From assembly GCF_000974785.1 (NCBI RefSeq), contig NZ_BBWV01000004.1, positions 558,001-622,000 of the forward strand: a DNA stretch of 64,000 nt, given 5' to 3'. Of this stretch, positions 45,139 through 53,996 are shown piece after piece. This DNA comes from Flavihumibacter petaseus NBRC 106054 (GTDB taxonomy: Bacteria; Bacteroidota; Bacteroidia; Chitinophagales; Chitinophagaceae). The notes under the pieces are model-generated. The model searched no databases. It was not told the DNA's origin and saw only the letters and a program-made list of their open reading frames with translations. The translations under genes and the position numbers were made by a program. The first letter of the stretch is position 1. Each line of letters opens with the position of its first letter.

Positions 45139-46280
45139 TCGCGTACCCTAAGGAAGGATTGAATATTCGTGCGCTGCGGGAACTGGCTGAAGCCGCCCAT
45201 GATCAGCATTCGATCACGGAAGAAGAATGGACTGCCATAAACAAAGCTTACCCCGATCCGTTTTTTTCGCCGCGGCTATTTGGCCGGATCGGATTTGGGA
45301 TACTGACCCTTTTTGTGTCAGCTGCACTTGCCGGGATTTTGCTGATGCTGGTAGACTTCGATGCCGCCGGTGAGATTTTCCTGTTCATGGCTTTGCTTTC
45401 TTTCGCAGCGCTTACCTGGTTTGTGAAGAACAAATCACATTTTCATTCGGGCATTGATGATATGCTTTTGCATACCGGGATAATTTATGCAGCCTCGGGT
45501 GCAGCGATCCTGGCCGACGAACACGTTTCATCTGTCGGCATTATCAGTCCATTCTCCATTATTGCAGGCGGCTTGTACCTGGTTGCTGCATTTGTCTTTT
45601 TGAACAGGATTGCTGCCTTGCTGGTTCCGTTGACCGCTTCAATACTCATTATTGAGTTATTTCCGGCCTACCAAAATGGAATGCTGTCTGAATGGATCAT
45701 TGCAGCAATTATGTTGGTATTGATCTGGCTGGCCAGAAAAGTGCAAAAGGCACCCTCCCCCAATTATAAGGCTGAAGCTGGTTTCTGGTTGGAAATGGCA
45801 GCGGCTATCGGCTTGTATTGCGCCTTCAACAGCCAGGTGGTAAAAGATCTTTCGGGTTCAGCCTATCGCACCATCGGATGGTTCATTTTTAGCTGGGCGT
45901 GGACGATCGCAATACCAATACTCTATCTGATTTACGGATTTACCACTCAACGGATTGCCTATATCAGGCTGGGATTACTGGGTTGTTGCGCAATCGCGTT
46001 GACGATACAGCTGGTCGTTCACCCGGTTTCCGATGAAACGATGATGGTGATTTTTGGAATTGTCTGCATCATTACAGCGGCCTTTCTCATTTTTTATTAC
46101 AAAAAGGGTAATAGCAGCCGGTATAGTTTCGACCCCGGGACGTCCAGACACCTCCCTGATCCTGGTTTACTGGCAGCTTTCGCCATCCATGCCGCGCATC
46201 AGCCCACAACAACCTCCCCCCAGAATACTGAGTTCGGCGGGGGCGACTTCGGCGGTGGTGGGGCAGGAGGGGATTATTGA
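45135..46280 (+). CDS. Multi-pass membrane protein with glycine-rich C-terminus
   Basis: 381 residues, about ten membrane helices after a short soluble N-terminus (EEEWTAINKAYPDPFFSPRLF). The last residues are Gly-rich (FGGGDFGGGGAGGDY), a tail also seen in proteins with TPM_phosphatase- or DUF2207-like ends. Translationally coupled to the DUF2157-like gene (ATGA overlap) and probably its partner in one membrane complex. Function unknown. Confidence 0.82.
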   Translation: MIAYPKEGLNIRALRELAEAAHDQHSITEEEWTAINKAYPDPFFSPRLFGRIGFGILTLFVSAALAGILLMLVDFDAAGEIFLFMALLSFAALTWFVKNKSHFHSGIDDMLLHTGIIYAASGAAILADEHVSSVGIISPFSIIAGGLYLVAAFVFLNRIAALLVPLTASILIIELFPAYQNGMLSEWIIAAIMLVLIWLARKVQKAPSPNYKAEAGFWLEMAAAIGLYCAFNSQVVKDLSGSAYRTIGWFIFSWAWTIAIPILYLIYGFTTQRIAYIRLGLLGCCAIALTIQLVVHPVSDETMMVIFGIVCIITAAFLIFYYKKGNSSRYSFDPGTSRHLPDPGLLAAFAIHAAHQPTTTSPQNTEFGGGDFGGGGAGGDY

Positions 46281-46367
46281 GTTTATGGGTTTAAAAGTTT
46301 AATAGTTTAGTTGTTGAGCTGAACACGGTACAGGTTTCGTAGTGGCAAGGTGAAGTCCTCCCTTTGA

Positions 46368-46411
46368 ACTACCTTCCTACTACCTTCCTAGTACCTTCCT
46401 ACTACCTTCCT
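46368..46411. repeat. Four 11-bp tandem repeats
   Basis: ACTACCTTCCT at 46368, 46379, 46390 (one change, G for C at its second base) and 46401. The 46281-46643 gap has no gene; after these repeats come scattered CCAA motifs (46460, 46480, 46502). The 11-bp pitch equals that of the element at 759-841. Confidence 0.85.
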
Positions 46412-46643
46412 ACTAAGAATAAACAGGACTCCTTCCCGTGTAAAATCGGCATTCACATCCCAAAACGCTTACTCCGCATCCAAAAACAGAGGAGCCCACA
46501 TCCAAACTTTTCATCCGGAAATTGGTTCGCAACGGGGGTAAAAATCAAATCTCAGCGCGGTAATTAAAAAAGAACCCAGGCATGGCCGGATCAAAAAATT
46601 GAACAAAAGGTAAATGATATTGATTTTTTATTACTTTACACAG

Positions 46644-47207
46644 GTGAAGAAACTGGCTGCCATACTGCTGTGTGCTGTACTCCTGTTTAACTGGGTCGGT
46701 TACCGGTTTTTCTTCAACTACGTGGAATCCAGTACCAGCCAGCGTCTCAATACCCAGCTCGATGAAGACATCTACAATGAAAGCGAGCTGATAACCATTA
46801 AAATTCCGGTTCAGGGCCTTCCCTACTATACCAACTCCCCCGTTTTCGACCGGGTGAAAGGAAGTATTACCATCGGAGGGCTGAACTATCAATATGTTGA
46901 AAAAAGGATCTACAACGACTCCGTTGAAATGCGGTGTATTCCGAATGCGCAGGCAACCCATATCAGTAATGCCCGCGATGCCTTTTTCCAGATGGTTGCC
47001 GATCTGCAGCAGACCAACTCCTCCGGTAAACATGCGCCGGTCAAACCAACCATCAGCCTCAAGACATTTTTACCTGATTGCGTCGTAATGGAAACACGGT
47101 ATCTCTTTGAACCGTCCTATTTCCAGATTCAAAAGCATTATCCGGATTATTCCGATCATCTACCTGTGAGCTTTCTGAGCAGTCCAGAACACCCCCCTAC
47201 TGCCTGA
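46644..47207 (+). CDS. Membrane-anchored protein of unknown function
   Basis: 187 residues from GTG 46644 (ATG 46614 would add 10 residues before a natural-looking V-K-K start). One hydrophobic N-terminal segment (KKLAAILLCAVLLFNWVGY) then a soluble part, so a single-pass anchor or signal peptide. YESST-like and KIPVQGLPYYTNSP regions are distinctive but not recognised. No conserved cysteines for a lipobox. It lies upstream of the haloperoxidase cluster on the same strand but with its own gap. Confidence 0.72.
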   Translation: MKKLAAILLCAVLLFNWVGYRFFFNYVESSTSQRLNTQLDEDIYNESELITIKIPVQGLPYYTNSPVFDRVKGSITIGGLNYQYVEKRIYNDSVEMRCIPNAQATHISNARDAFFQMVADLQQTNSSGKHAPVKPTISLKTFLPDCVVMETRYLFEPSYFQIQKHYPDYSDHLPVSFLSSPEHPPTA

Positions 47208-47222
47208 TTTCTCGTGATGTAA

Positions 47223-47282
47223 TACGTTTATAAAAAAGTGTATGTGCCATCCCGGGAATGCGGCTCAGGTTGCATTCCCGGG
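47223..47282 (+). promoter_or_regulatory. Promoter-like box and 5' hairpin of the haloperoxidase operon
   Basis: TACGTTTA at 47223-47230 matches 7 of 8 of the -7 consensus. Downstream is a perfect 11-bp stem, CCCGGGAATGC (47251-47261) with GCATTCCCGGG (47272-47282), loop 10 nt, no T-run. It would lie in the leader of the gene at 47330. Confidence 0.45.
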
Positions 47283-47329
47283 TAACGCACATGCATCGTG
47301 TTTACCAGAATCCCCGTTCTCTTTTCCAG

Positions 47330-48670
47330 ATGAAAAATTTACTGTTTAAGGCTGGCCTGTCAGGCCTGGCAATCGCTATTTCCTTTTGTTCGTGCGCCCC
47401 GGCAACAGATTACAAAAAGACCCTGAATGATCCGCTGCTCTTCTGCAAGACCGTAAAGAAATTAAACAACGTTGTTCTCGAGAACAACTTCCCTCCCATG
47501 ATCGCCACCAGGAATTACACCTATGCCACCATTGCGGCATATGAGGTAATCGCAGCGGGCGATCCACAGCATTATCAGTCACTGGCCGGACAGGTCAAGG
47601 CGCTGAAACCGCTGCCTGTACCTGCTGATACCAGCAAAATCAATTTTCCCCTGGCCGCCATGCTTGCCTTCACCAAGGTCGGCAATGCGGTTACCTTCCC
47701 CGAAGGAAGCCTGATGGGCTATTACGAAAGCCTTGTCAACATGGCCGACAGCCTGGGTATGCCTGAAGACATACTGACTGGCACCAAAGCCTTTTCTGAC
47801 ACGATCGTATCCTCTATCATGGCCTGGGCCAAAGGTGATAATTATGCGCAGACCCGTTCTGCCTCCCGATATACCGTAACCAATGATCCGGGCCGCTGGA
47901 TTCCCACGCCGCCCATGTATGCACAGGCCGTCGAACCACACTGGATGGAAATCCGCACCATGGTACTGGATAGTGCCAGCCAGTTCCGGCCTGCTCCGCC
48001 ACCCCCATTCACCCCGAAAGACACCAACAGCACTTTCTATAAAGCACTGAAGGAAGTGGAGATCATTGGCAACAGCCTGACCGACGAACAAAAACATATC
48101 GCCGATTTCTGGGATGACAATCCGTTCAAACTGAACGTAAGCGGGCATGTTATGTTTGCCACTAAAAAATTCTCCCCGGCCGGGCACTGGATGAATATTG
48201 TAGGCATTGCCGCAAAAACTTCCGGCGCTGATTTCAATACCACAGTTACCGGCTATGCGAAAACAGCTATCGCCCTCTATGATGCTTTTATCAGCTGCTG
48301 GGAAGGCAAATACGTTTACAATTTTGTGCGGCCTGAAACGGTGATCAATGCCAACCTGGACGCCGACTGGAGGCCATATATCCAGACACCGCCATTCCCT
48401 TCATCCGCCAGTGGCCATGCCACTGTTTCCGCTGCTGCTGCCGAAACCATGACCAGCATCTTTGGAGACAACCTGAAATTCACTGATACCTCACTGCTCG
48501 AATTCGGGATCGCCAACCGGCAGATCGCCTCTTTCCGGATGGCAGCAGCCGAAGCAGCCATGTCGCGGCTGTACGGAGGGATCCATTACCGATTTGACAA
48601 TGATCTCGGTGCCGCTTCCGGCAAAAAAACCGGTGAACTTGTCGTTAGCAAGTTGAAAATGAAAAAATAA
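47330..48670 (+). CDS. Vanadium-dependent haloperoxidase/PAP2-family lipoprotein A
   Basis: 446 residues from ATG 47330. Lipoprotein signal with lipobox near SFCSC. All three vanadate/phosphate-site motifs are present: K-x6-R-P (KYVYNFVRP), P-S-x2-S-G-H (PSSASGH) and S-R-x5-H-x3-D (SRLYGGIHYRFD). It could be a haloperoxidase or an acid phosphatase; the fold does not separate them. A hairpin lies in its leader. First gene of a cluster up to 53996. Confidence 0.9.
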   Translation: MKNLLFKAGLSGLAIAISFCSCAPATDYKKTLNDPLLFCKTVKKLNNVVLENNFPPMIATRNYTYATIAAYEVIAAGDPQHYQSLAGQVKALKPLPVPADTSKINFPLAAMLAFTKVGNAVTFPEGSLMGYYESLVNMADSLGMPEDILTGTKAFSDTIVSSIMAWAKGDNYAQTRSASRYTVTNDPGRWIPTPPMYAQAVEPHWMEIRTMVLDSASQFRPAPPPPFTPKDTNSTFYKALKEVEIIGNSLTDEQKHIADFWDDNPFKLNVSGHVMFATKKFSPAGHWMNIVGIAAKTSGADFNTTVTGYAKTAIALYDAFISCWEGKYVYNFVRPETVINANLDADWRPYIQTPPFPSSASGHATVSAAAAETMTSIFGDNLKFTDTSLLEFGIANRQIASFRMAAAEAAMSRLYGGIHYRFDNDLGAASGKKTGELVVSKLKMKK

Positions 48671-48693
48671 ACCAACCATTAACTGCAACTAAA

Positions 48694-49647
48694 ATGAAGA
48701 AAAGGACAATGCTCAAAACCATCGTGATGGCTGCGGGCAGCATGATGCTGATCGGAAGTGCTGCCGCACAAACGGAGCAGGACGCGATCATGATGAACAA
48801 AAACCAGCTTTGCGGCGGGTTTATGTACAACCACGGCTCCTGGAAAGACTATTGGGAAGGCACTCTCAAACGAGAAAACCTTAACCTGGGAACCGTTACT
48901 GCTCAATCCATGATGTTCATGGCCAACTACGGGATCACCGATAACCTGAACATTATGGCCGGTGCACCCTATGTATGGACACACGCTTCTGCCGGTACCC
49001 TGCACGGCATGAAAGGCATCCAGGACGTTTCTGTAACACTAAAATGGCGCGCGCTGAATTTCAAATTCGCCAACAACGATAAACTTGCTGTTTATGCTAT
49101 GGGCGGAATTTCCACGCCGCTTGACAACTATGTCATAGACTTCCTGCCCCTGTCTATCGGCCTCGGCAGTACCAACCTGACCGGAAGGGTAATGGTTGAT
49201 TACCTGCACAACCGGTTTTTCGCAACAGCCTGGGGAAGCTACATCTTCCGAAGCAACGTAAAGATCGACCGCGACGCATACTACGACGAAGAACTGCATA
49301 ATTCCAATGAAGTAAAAATGCCCGATCAGGTCAATCTCCAGCTGCGCACCGGGTACCGGGGCCGTTACCTGATCGCTGAAGCGCTCCTCACCCAGCTATG
49401 CACCCTCGGAGGCTTTGATATCACCAGGAATAACATGCCATTCCCCAGCAACCAGATGAACAGTACGGTAGCGGGAATCAACTTCAAGTATACCCTGAAG
49501 CAGCTGACCAACATCAGCCTTCTTGCCGGAGCCAACTATACCATTCATGGGCGAAACGTCGGACAAACCACAGCCTTTAACGGCGGTGTGTTTTATGCTT
49601 TCTACACAAAAAAATCCAGTCGTAAACCCACCAACAATCTGCAATGA
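48694..49647 (+). CDS. Outer-membrane beta-barrel, PF13557 (transporter)-like
   Basis: 317 residues. Signal peptide about 1-26 (ends SAAAQ), then alternating amphipathic strands: MNKNQLCGGFMYNHGSWKDY, ANYGITDNLNIMAGAPYVW, and repeated turns; this fits the phenol-degradation-type outer-membrane proteins. It may be a channel or scaffold for the two flanking PAP2-type enzymes. Its stop overlaps the next ATG by 4 nt. Confidence 0.8.
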   Translation: MKKRTMLKTIVMAAGSMMLIGSAAAQTEQDAIMMNKNQLCGGFMYNHGSWKDYWEGTLKRENLNLGTVTAQSMMFMANYGITDNLNIMAGAPYVWTHASAGTLHGMKGIQDVSVTLKWRALNFKFANNDKLAVYAMGGISTPLDNYVIDFLPLSIGLGSTNLTGRVMVDYLHNRFFATAWGSYIFRSNVKIDRDAYYDEELHNSNEVKMPDQVNLQLRTGYRGRYLIAEALLTQLCTLGGFDITRNNMPFPSNQMNSTVAGINFKYTLKQLTNISLLAGANYTIHGRNVGQTTAFNGGVFYAFYTKKSSRKPTNNLQ

Positions 49648-51200
49648 GTATGAAACGTAATAATATTTTCGCAGGCGCCTGCCTGGTGCTGATAGCCGCA
49701 GGGATCTTTGCCTGTAATAAAGACATCAATGACCGCACTGCTGACCTTCCTGCACTTCAACCCGCCAGTGCGGATGAAGATGCTGGTACCTGGAAACCCA
49801 TCCTGCTCACCAGTGCAGATGAATTTACCGTAGCAGCGCCGATACCGACCAATGCCCCCGACTATGTTGCCCAGATCAATGAGATCAAAGCCACGCAGGC
49901 GAACCTTTCCGATGAGGAAAAGGAAATTGTGAAGTACTGGAGCGCGGGTGGCGTGCTGAGATGGAATGAGATCCTGAGAGAACTGGTGGCAAAACATAAC
50001 CTACCTCCCTATCAGAATGATGATGGCACTTATCCCATACCAAGTGCCGCCAATCCGCTGGCTTATCCTTTGTTCCCTTTCGCCAACCCGCCTTATGCGT
50101 CAAGAGCATATGCTTATGTGAGTGCCGCACAATATGATGCCCTCGTAGCTGCTTACCACTACAAGGCTTTGTACAACCGGAAATCGCCCTATAACGTGGA
50201 CAGCTCCGTGCAGGTGCTGATCCCCCGCAATACCCTTCCTTCCTATCCTTCAGAGGATGCTGTTATTGCCGGAGCCGCCGTGGAAATGCTGAAGCTGTTG
50301 TTCCCGGGAGATCAGGACTATATCCAGATGAAAGCTGAACAACACAAGCGTTCCCGCATCGTAGCCGGAGCAAATGTGCGCAGTGATATCGATGCCGGTG
50401 AAGCACTTGGCCGCGCAGTTGCCCAGAAATTTGTAGCCCGTGCCAGAACAGACCGGGCAGGTGCTGCCGTAGGTAACCCGGAAATGTGGAAGAAACTTGA
50501 AGATGATTGTATCGCCCGGGGCGAAGAACCCTGGTACAGCCTGGAAACACCCCGCCGCCCACCCATGTTACCCGCTTTCGGAAAAGTAAAGGGATTCCTT
50601 TGTGATTCGCTGACCGTGATTGCTTTCAGGGCTGATCCACCGCCTTCCGTAACCAGTGGTAAGATGAAAGAAGAAACCCAGGAAGTGTATGATTTTATTG
50701 CCAACCCAACCCGTGAAAGAACGAAGATCGTTCACTACTGGGCTGATGGCGTGGGTACTTCAACCCCGCCCGGTCACTGGGATGCGATCGCTGCCGAAGA
50801 TTTTATCGGGAAGAACTATAGCGAAGTTCGCTGGGCGCGCAACTTTGCGTTGCTCAACATGTCGCTGATGGACGCGGCCATCTGTTGCTGGGATACCAAA
50901 AATTTCTATTTCAATCCCCGCCCGAGCCAGCTTAACCCGGCGATTAAAACACTTACCGGAGTTCCCAATTTCCCCTCCTATATATCCGGCCACTCCACCT
51001 TTAGTGGCGCTGCAGCGACGATCCTCTCGCACCTCGTTCCTGAACGTGCAGCCGCATATGAAGAGATGGCCAATGAGGCTTCCCTTAGCCGCATGTATGG
51101 TGGCATTCACTATCGCAGCGATTGTTCCGCCGGCCTGTCTGTTGGCAGAAAAGTGGGCAATATGGCTGTAGACCGCGCTAAGACCGATGGTGCGGATTAA
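49644..51200 (+). CDS. Vanadium-dependent haloperoxidase/PAP2-family lipoprotein B
   Basis: 518 residues; lipobox near IFACNK. The three site motifs are intact: KNFYFNPRP, FPSYISGHSTFSG and SRMYGGIHYRSD. It is longer than protein A at the N-terminus (LSDEEKEIVKYWSAGG, ASRAYAYVSAAQYDA). The two PAP2 proteins differ in sequence enough to be distinct branches rather than a recent duplicate. Coupled by an ATGA overlap to the barrel gene. Confidence 0.9.
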   Translation: MSMKRNNIFAGACLVLIAAGIFACNKDINDRTADLPALQPASADEDAGTWKPILLTSADEFTVAAPIPTNAPDYVAQINEIKATQANLSDEEKEIVKYWSAGGVLRWNEILRELVAKHNLPPYQNDDGTYPIPSAANPLAYPLFPFANPPYASRAYAYVSAAQYDALVAAYHYKALYNRKSPYNVDSSVQVLIPRNTLPSYPSEDAVIAGAAVEMLKLLFPGDQDYIQMKAEQHKRSRIVAGANVRSDIDAGEALGRAVAQKFVARARTDRAGAAVGNPEMWKKLEDDCIARGEEPWYSLETPRRPPMLPAFGKVKGFLCDSLTVIAFRADPPPSVTSGKMKEETQEVYDFIANPTRERTKIVHYWADGVGTSTPPGHWDAIAAEDFIGKNYSEVRWARNFALLNMSLMDAAICCWDTKNFYFNPRPSQLNPAIKTLTGVPNFPSYISGHSTFSGAAATILSHLVPERAAAYEEMANEASLSRMYGGIHYRSDCSAGLSVGRKVGNMAVDRAKTDGAD

Positions 51201-51209
51201 TGAGGCGTA

Positions 51210-53411
51210 ATGAACAAAAATACCCTGATGACGCTGTTCGCTGTCGCCTGCAGGTTTACCGCCCTGCAGGCACAGTCACAGCAAAGGGACACTGCAGCCC
51301 CTTCTGTAAAAGTGCTCGACAGTGTACTGATCACCTCCTTCCTGCAGCAGGGAATCCCTGCAAAACTTGCGGAAACCCGGGGCACTTATATTTTCTCGGG
51401 ACAAAAAACGGAGTCCATCAGCCTGAATGAAACACCTGCGGATATCACCAATAAGGTGGGCAGGCAATTGTTTGCCAAAATTCCCGGCATGTTCGTCTAT
51501 GATATGGACGGGGCGGGAAACCAGGTAAATATCGCGGTTCGCGGCCTGGATCCTCACCGCGGCTGGGAGTTCAACATCCGCCGCGACGGCATCATCACCA
51601 ACAGCGATATGTATGGTTATCCGGCCAGCCATTTCAGCATGCCGATGGAAAGTATTGAAAGGATCGAACTGGTGAGAGGCACCGGATCCTTACAGTATGG
51701 TGCACAATTTGGCGGGATGCTGAACTACATTTCCAAAGAAGGCGACACCACCCGGCCGATCAGCTTTGAAAGCATCAACAGCACAGGCTCCTGGCAATTG
51801 CTCAGTACCTTCAATGCCATTGGGGGTAAGGTGGGAAAGTTCCGGTACTATGCGTGGTTCCAGAGAAAATCGCGGAATGGTTACCGTGACAATGAGCAAA
51901 CGAACAGTGCGGCAGAAGGTGTGTCCGTCACCTGGTCACCGAATGAAAAGGTACAGGTCAAACTCGACTGGTCAAGATCCGAATACCTGTACCGCATGGC
52001 CGGACAGCTCACCGACAGCCAGTTCTATGCCAACCCGAAACAGGCCAGCAGAACCAGGAATTATTTTAATCCTGATATTCACGTTCCATCATTTAGCGCC
52101 AACTGGCAACCCACCGCATCAACGCGTATACAACTAACTGGTTCTGCTGTACTCGGCCGGCGGAACAGCGTGCTGTTCGACAAGCCTGCGAATGTGAAGG
52201 ATACCATCAACCTGCTTACCAATCAATACAACAATCGCCAGGTCGATATCGACCGGTTCAATTCCTACTCGCTTGAAGCGCGTGTGCTGCAGGAATACCG
52301 GCTGGGCCACCAGACCAGCGTTCTTTCGGGAGGTGTACAATACATGAACAATGACCTTCACCGTAAGCAACTGGGCGTGGGAACCACGGGCACGGACTAT
52401 GATCTCTCCCTGGTGGTACCGGGGTGGGGGCGGGACCTGCATTTCAGAACCAAAAACATTGCCCTGTTTGCTGAGAACCGGTTTCAGTTGTCATCCGGCC
52501 TCTCCGTAAATCTCGGTGCGCGATGGGAGCATGGAAGAACGGATATGTCCGGCACCATCGTTTATTATCCTGAAAATGCTATTCCGGTTTCAATACTTCA
52601 TGAATACCCGTTGCTGGGTGCACATTTCTCCTGGAAACCATCTGCCGGCAGCGATGTGTACGGAGGAATCAGCCAGGCCTATCGTCCGATGCTGTTCAAA
52701 GACCTTATTCCGGCCTCCACTTATGAAAAAGTTGATCCCGATATCAAAGACTCCCGTGGATTCAATGCAGAGCTGGGATGGCGCGGCAACAGCCAGCAGT
52801 GGCACTGGAATGTGACAGCGTTCCTGCTCGAATACAAAGACCGCTTCGGCACCCTTATTGAAACAGATACTACAGGAACGCTCTATACGTATCGCACCAA
52901 TATCGGCGACTCGCGCAATATCGGGCTGGAGATCTACCTGCAAAAAGACTGGCGGATCAATAACCATATGGCGGTATCTCTTTTCACCTCCACTTCATTC
53001 CTGCAGGCCCGTTATACCAGCGGCGATGTAAAGTCGGGCGCTGCCAATGTGAACGTGAAAGGCAACCGGGTGGAATCAGCACCGGACGTGATTGCCAGAA
53101 GCGGCGTAAACCTCCGCCTCCACCGGTTCAGTTTTTCGGGCACATGGCATTATACGGCAAAGTCTTATGCCGACGCACTCAACACGGAAGTACCGCCCCC
53201 GGCAACCGGGGCAGTAGGCCTTGTACCGGCATACCAGCTGATCGATCTGACCACAGGTTATCGTTTCAGCAGGAACCTGTCCGTCAGGATGCAGCTCAAC
53301 AATGTGGCCAACCACCAGTATTTTACCAAGCGGCCCGGTTTTTATCCAGGACCGGGCATCTGGCCTTCCGATGGCAGAAACTGGAGCCTTACCCTCGATA
53401 TCCAATTGTAA
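51210..53411 (+). CDS. TonB-dependent receptor (FecA/siderophore-like)
   Basis: 733 residues. A short signal peptide (about 1-20), no carboxypeptidase-like extension, then plug with FVYDMDGAGNQVNIAVRGLDPHRGWEFNIRRDG and MPMESIERIELVRGTGSLQYGAQFGG, and a barrel ending LDIQL with final Leu. This group imports iron complexes and similar ligands. It starts 9 nt after the lipoprotein B stop, so the haloperoxidases and receptor form one operon. Confidence 0.93.
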   Translation: MNKNTLMTLFAVACRFTALQAQSQQRDTAAPSVKVLDSVLITSFLQQGIPAKLAETRGTYIFSGQKTESISLNETPADITNKVGRQLFAKIPGMFVYDMDGAGNQVNIAVRGLDPHRGWEFNIRRDGIITNSDMYGYPASHFSMPMESIERIELVRGTGSLQYGAQFGGMLNYISKEGDTTRPISFESINSTGSWQLLSTFNAIGGKVGKFRYYAWFQRKSRNGYRDNEQTNSAAEGVSVTWSPNEKVQVKLDWSRSEYLYRMAGQLTDSQFYANPKQASRTRNYFNPDIHVPSFSANWQPTASTRIQLTGSAVLGRRNSVLFDKPANVKDTINLLTNQYNNRQVDIDRFNSYSLEARVLQEYRLGHQTSVLSGGVQYMNNDLHRKQLGVGTTGTDYDLSLVVPGWGRDLHFRTKNIALFAENRFQLSSGLSVNLGARWEHGRTDMSGTIVYYPENAIPVSILHEYPLLGAHFSWKPSAGSDVYGGISQAYRPMLFKDLIPASTYEKVDPDIKDSRGFNAELGWRGNSQQWHWNVTAFLLEYKDRFGTLIETDTTGTLYTYRTNIGDSRNIGLEIYLQKDWRINNHMAVSLFTSTSFLQARYTSGDVKSGAANVNVKGNRVESAPDVIARSGVNLRLHRFSFSGTWHYTAKSYADALNTEVPPPATGAVGLVPAYQLIDLTTGYRFSRNLSVRMQLNNVANHQYFTKRPGFYPGPGIWPSDGRNWSLTLDIQL

Positions 53412-53429
53412 GGGTAATATCTTCGCTGG

Positions 53430-53996
53430 ATGAAACAACTCCTTCTTCCGGTCTGTGTTGGTCTGCTGTCTTTGCTGATGCAGGAGCCAAAACAGGCCGG
53501 ATTTATTTTGCCTCACCAACAGAACAATTTCGAAATACGGGATTCATTTCCGGCGGGATGGGCGGGAATATGGAAAGGAAATATGAGCTGGTTCCAGGGA
53601 AAAACCAGGCAGCAAACGGTGCCCATGCAATTGCAGATAAAAGCCCTGGACAGCGTTGACATGTATTTATGGGGGATGACTTATGGATCAGACAAAAAAG
53701 ACAACAGGGCATATACCCTCAAACCCTTCGACAAAAGCCGTGGTCACTGGCTAATCGATGAGCATAACAGTATTGTACTGGATCTCTTCCAGATCGGCCC
53801 GAAAGTCACCGGCAGCTTTACGGTTGACGGCAACACTATCGTAAACAGCTATACACTCCAGGGAGACAGTCTCGTAATAGAGTTTTACAATATCCAGGAA
53901 CGTCCGATAGCAATCACAGGAGGAAAGGATTCAACCATTCCAAAGATTAAGTCCTATGGCATGCGCAGTTACCAGGTCGCGGTACTGCGCCGTTGA
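53430..53996 (+). CDS. Small exported protein of unknown function
   Basis: 188 residues with a signal-like N-terminus (KQLLLPVCVGLLSLLMQ), then mostly beta-rich soluble sequence with regions like WKGNMSWFQG, GSFTVDGNTIVNSYTLQGDSL and EFYNIQERP, suggesting a lipocalin-like or similar small barrel. 18 nt after the receptor gene, so same operon. It converges on ispG with no gap. Not recognised further. Confidence 0.78.
   Translation: MKQLLLPVCVGLLSLLMQEPKQAGFILPHQQNNFEIRDSFPAGWAGIWKGNMSWFQGKTRQQTVPMQLQIKALDSVDMYLWGMTYGSDKKDNRAYTLKPFDKSRGHWLIDEHNSIVLDLFQIGPKVTGSFTVDGNTIVNSYTLQGDSLVIEFYNIQERPIAITGGKDSTIPKIKSYGMRSYQVAVLRR

Noticed and set aside
46368-46411. Possible CRISPR array
   Set aside because: Units are 11 bp with no spacers, and no cas genes are present.
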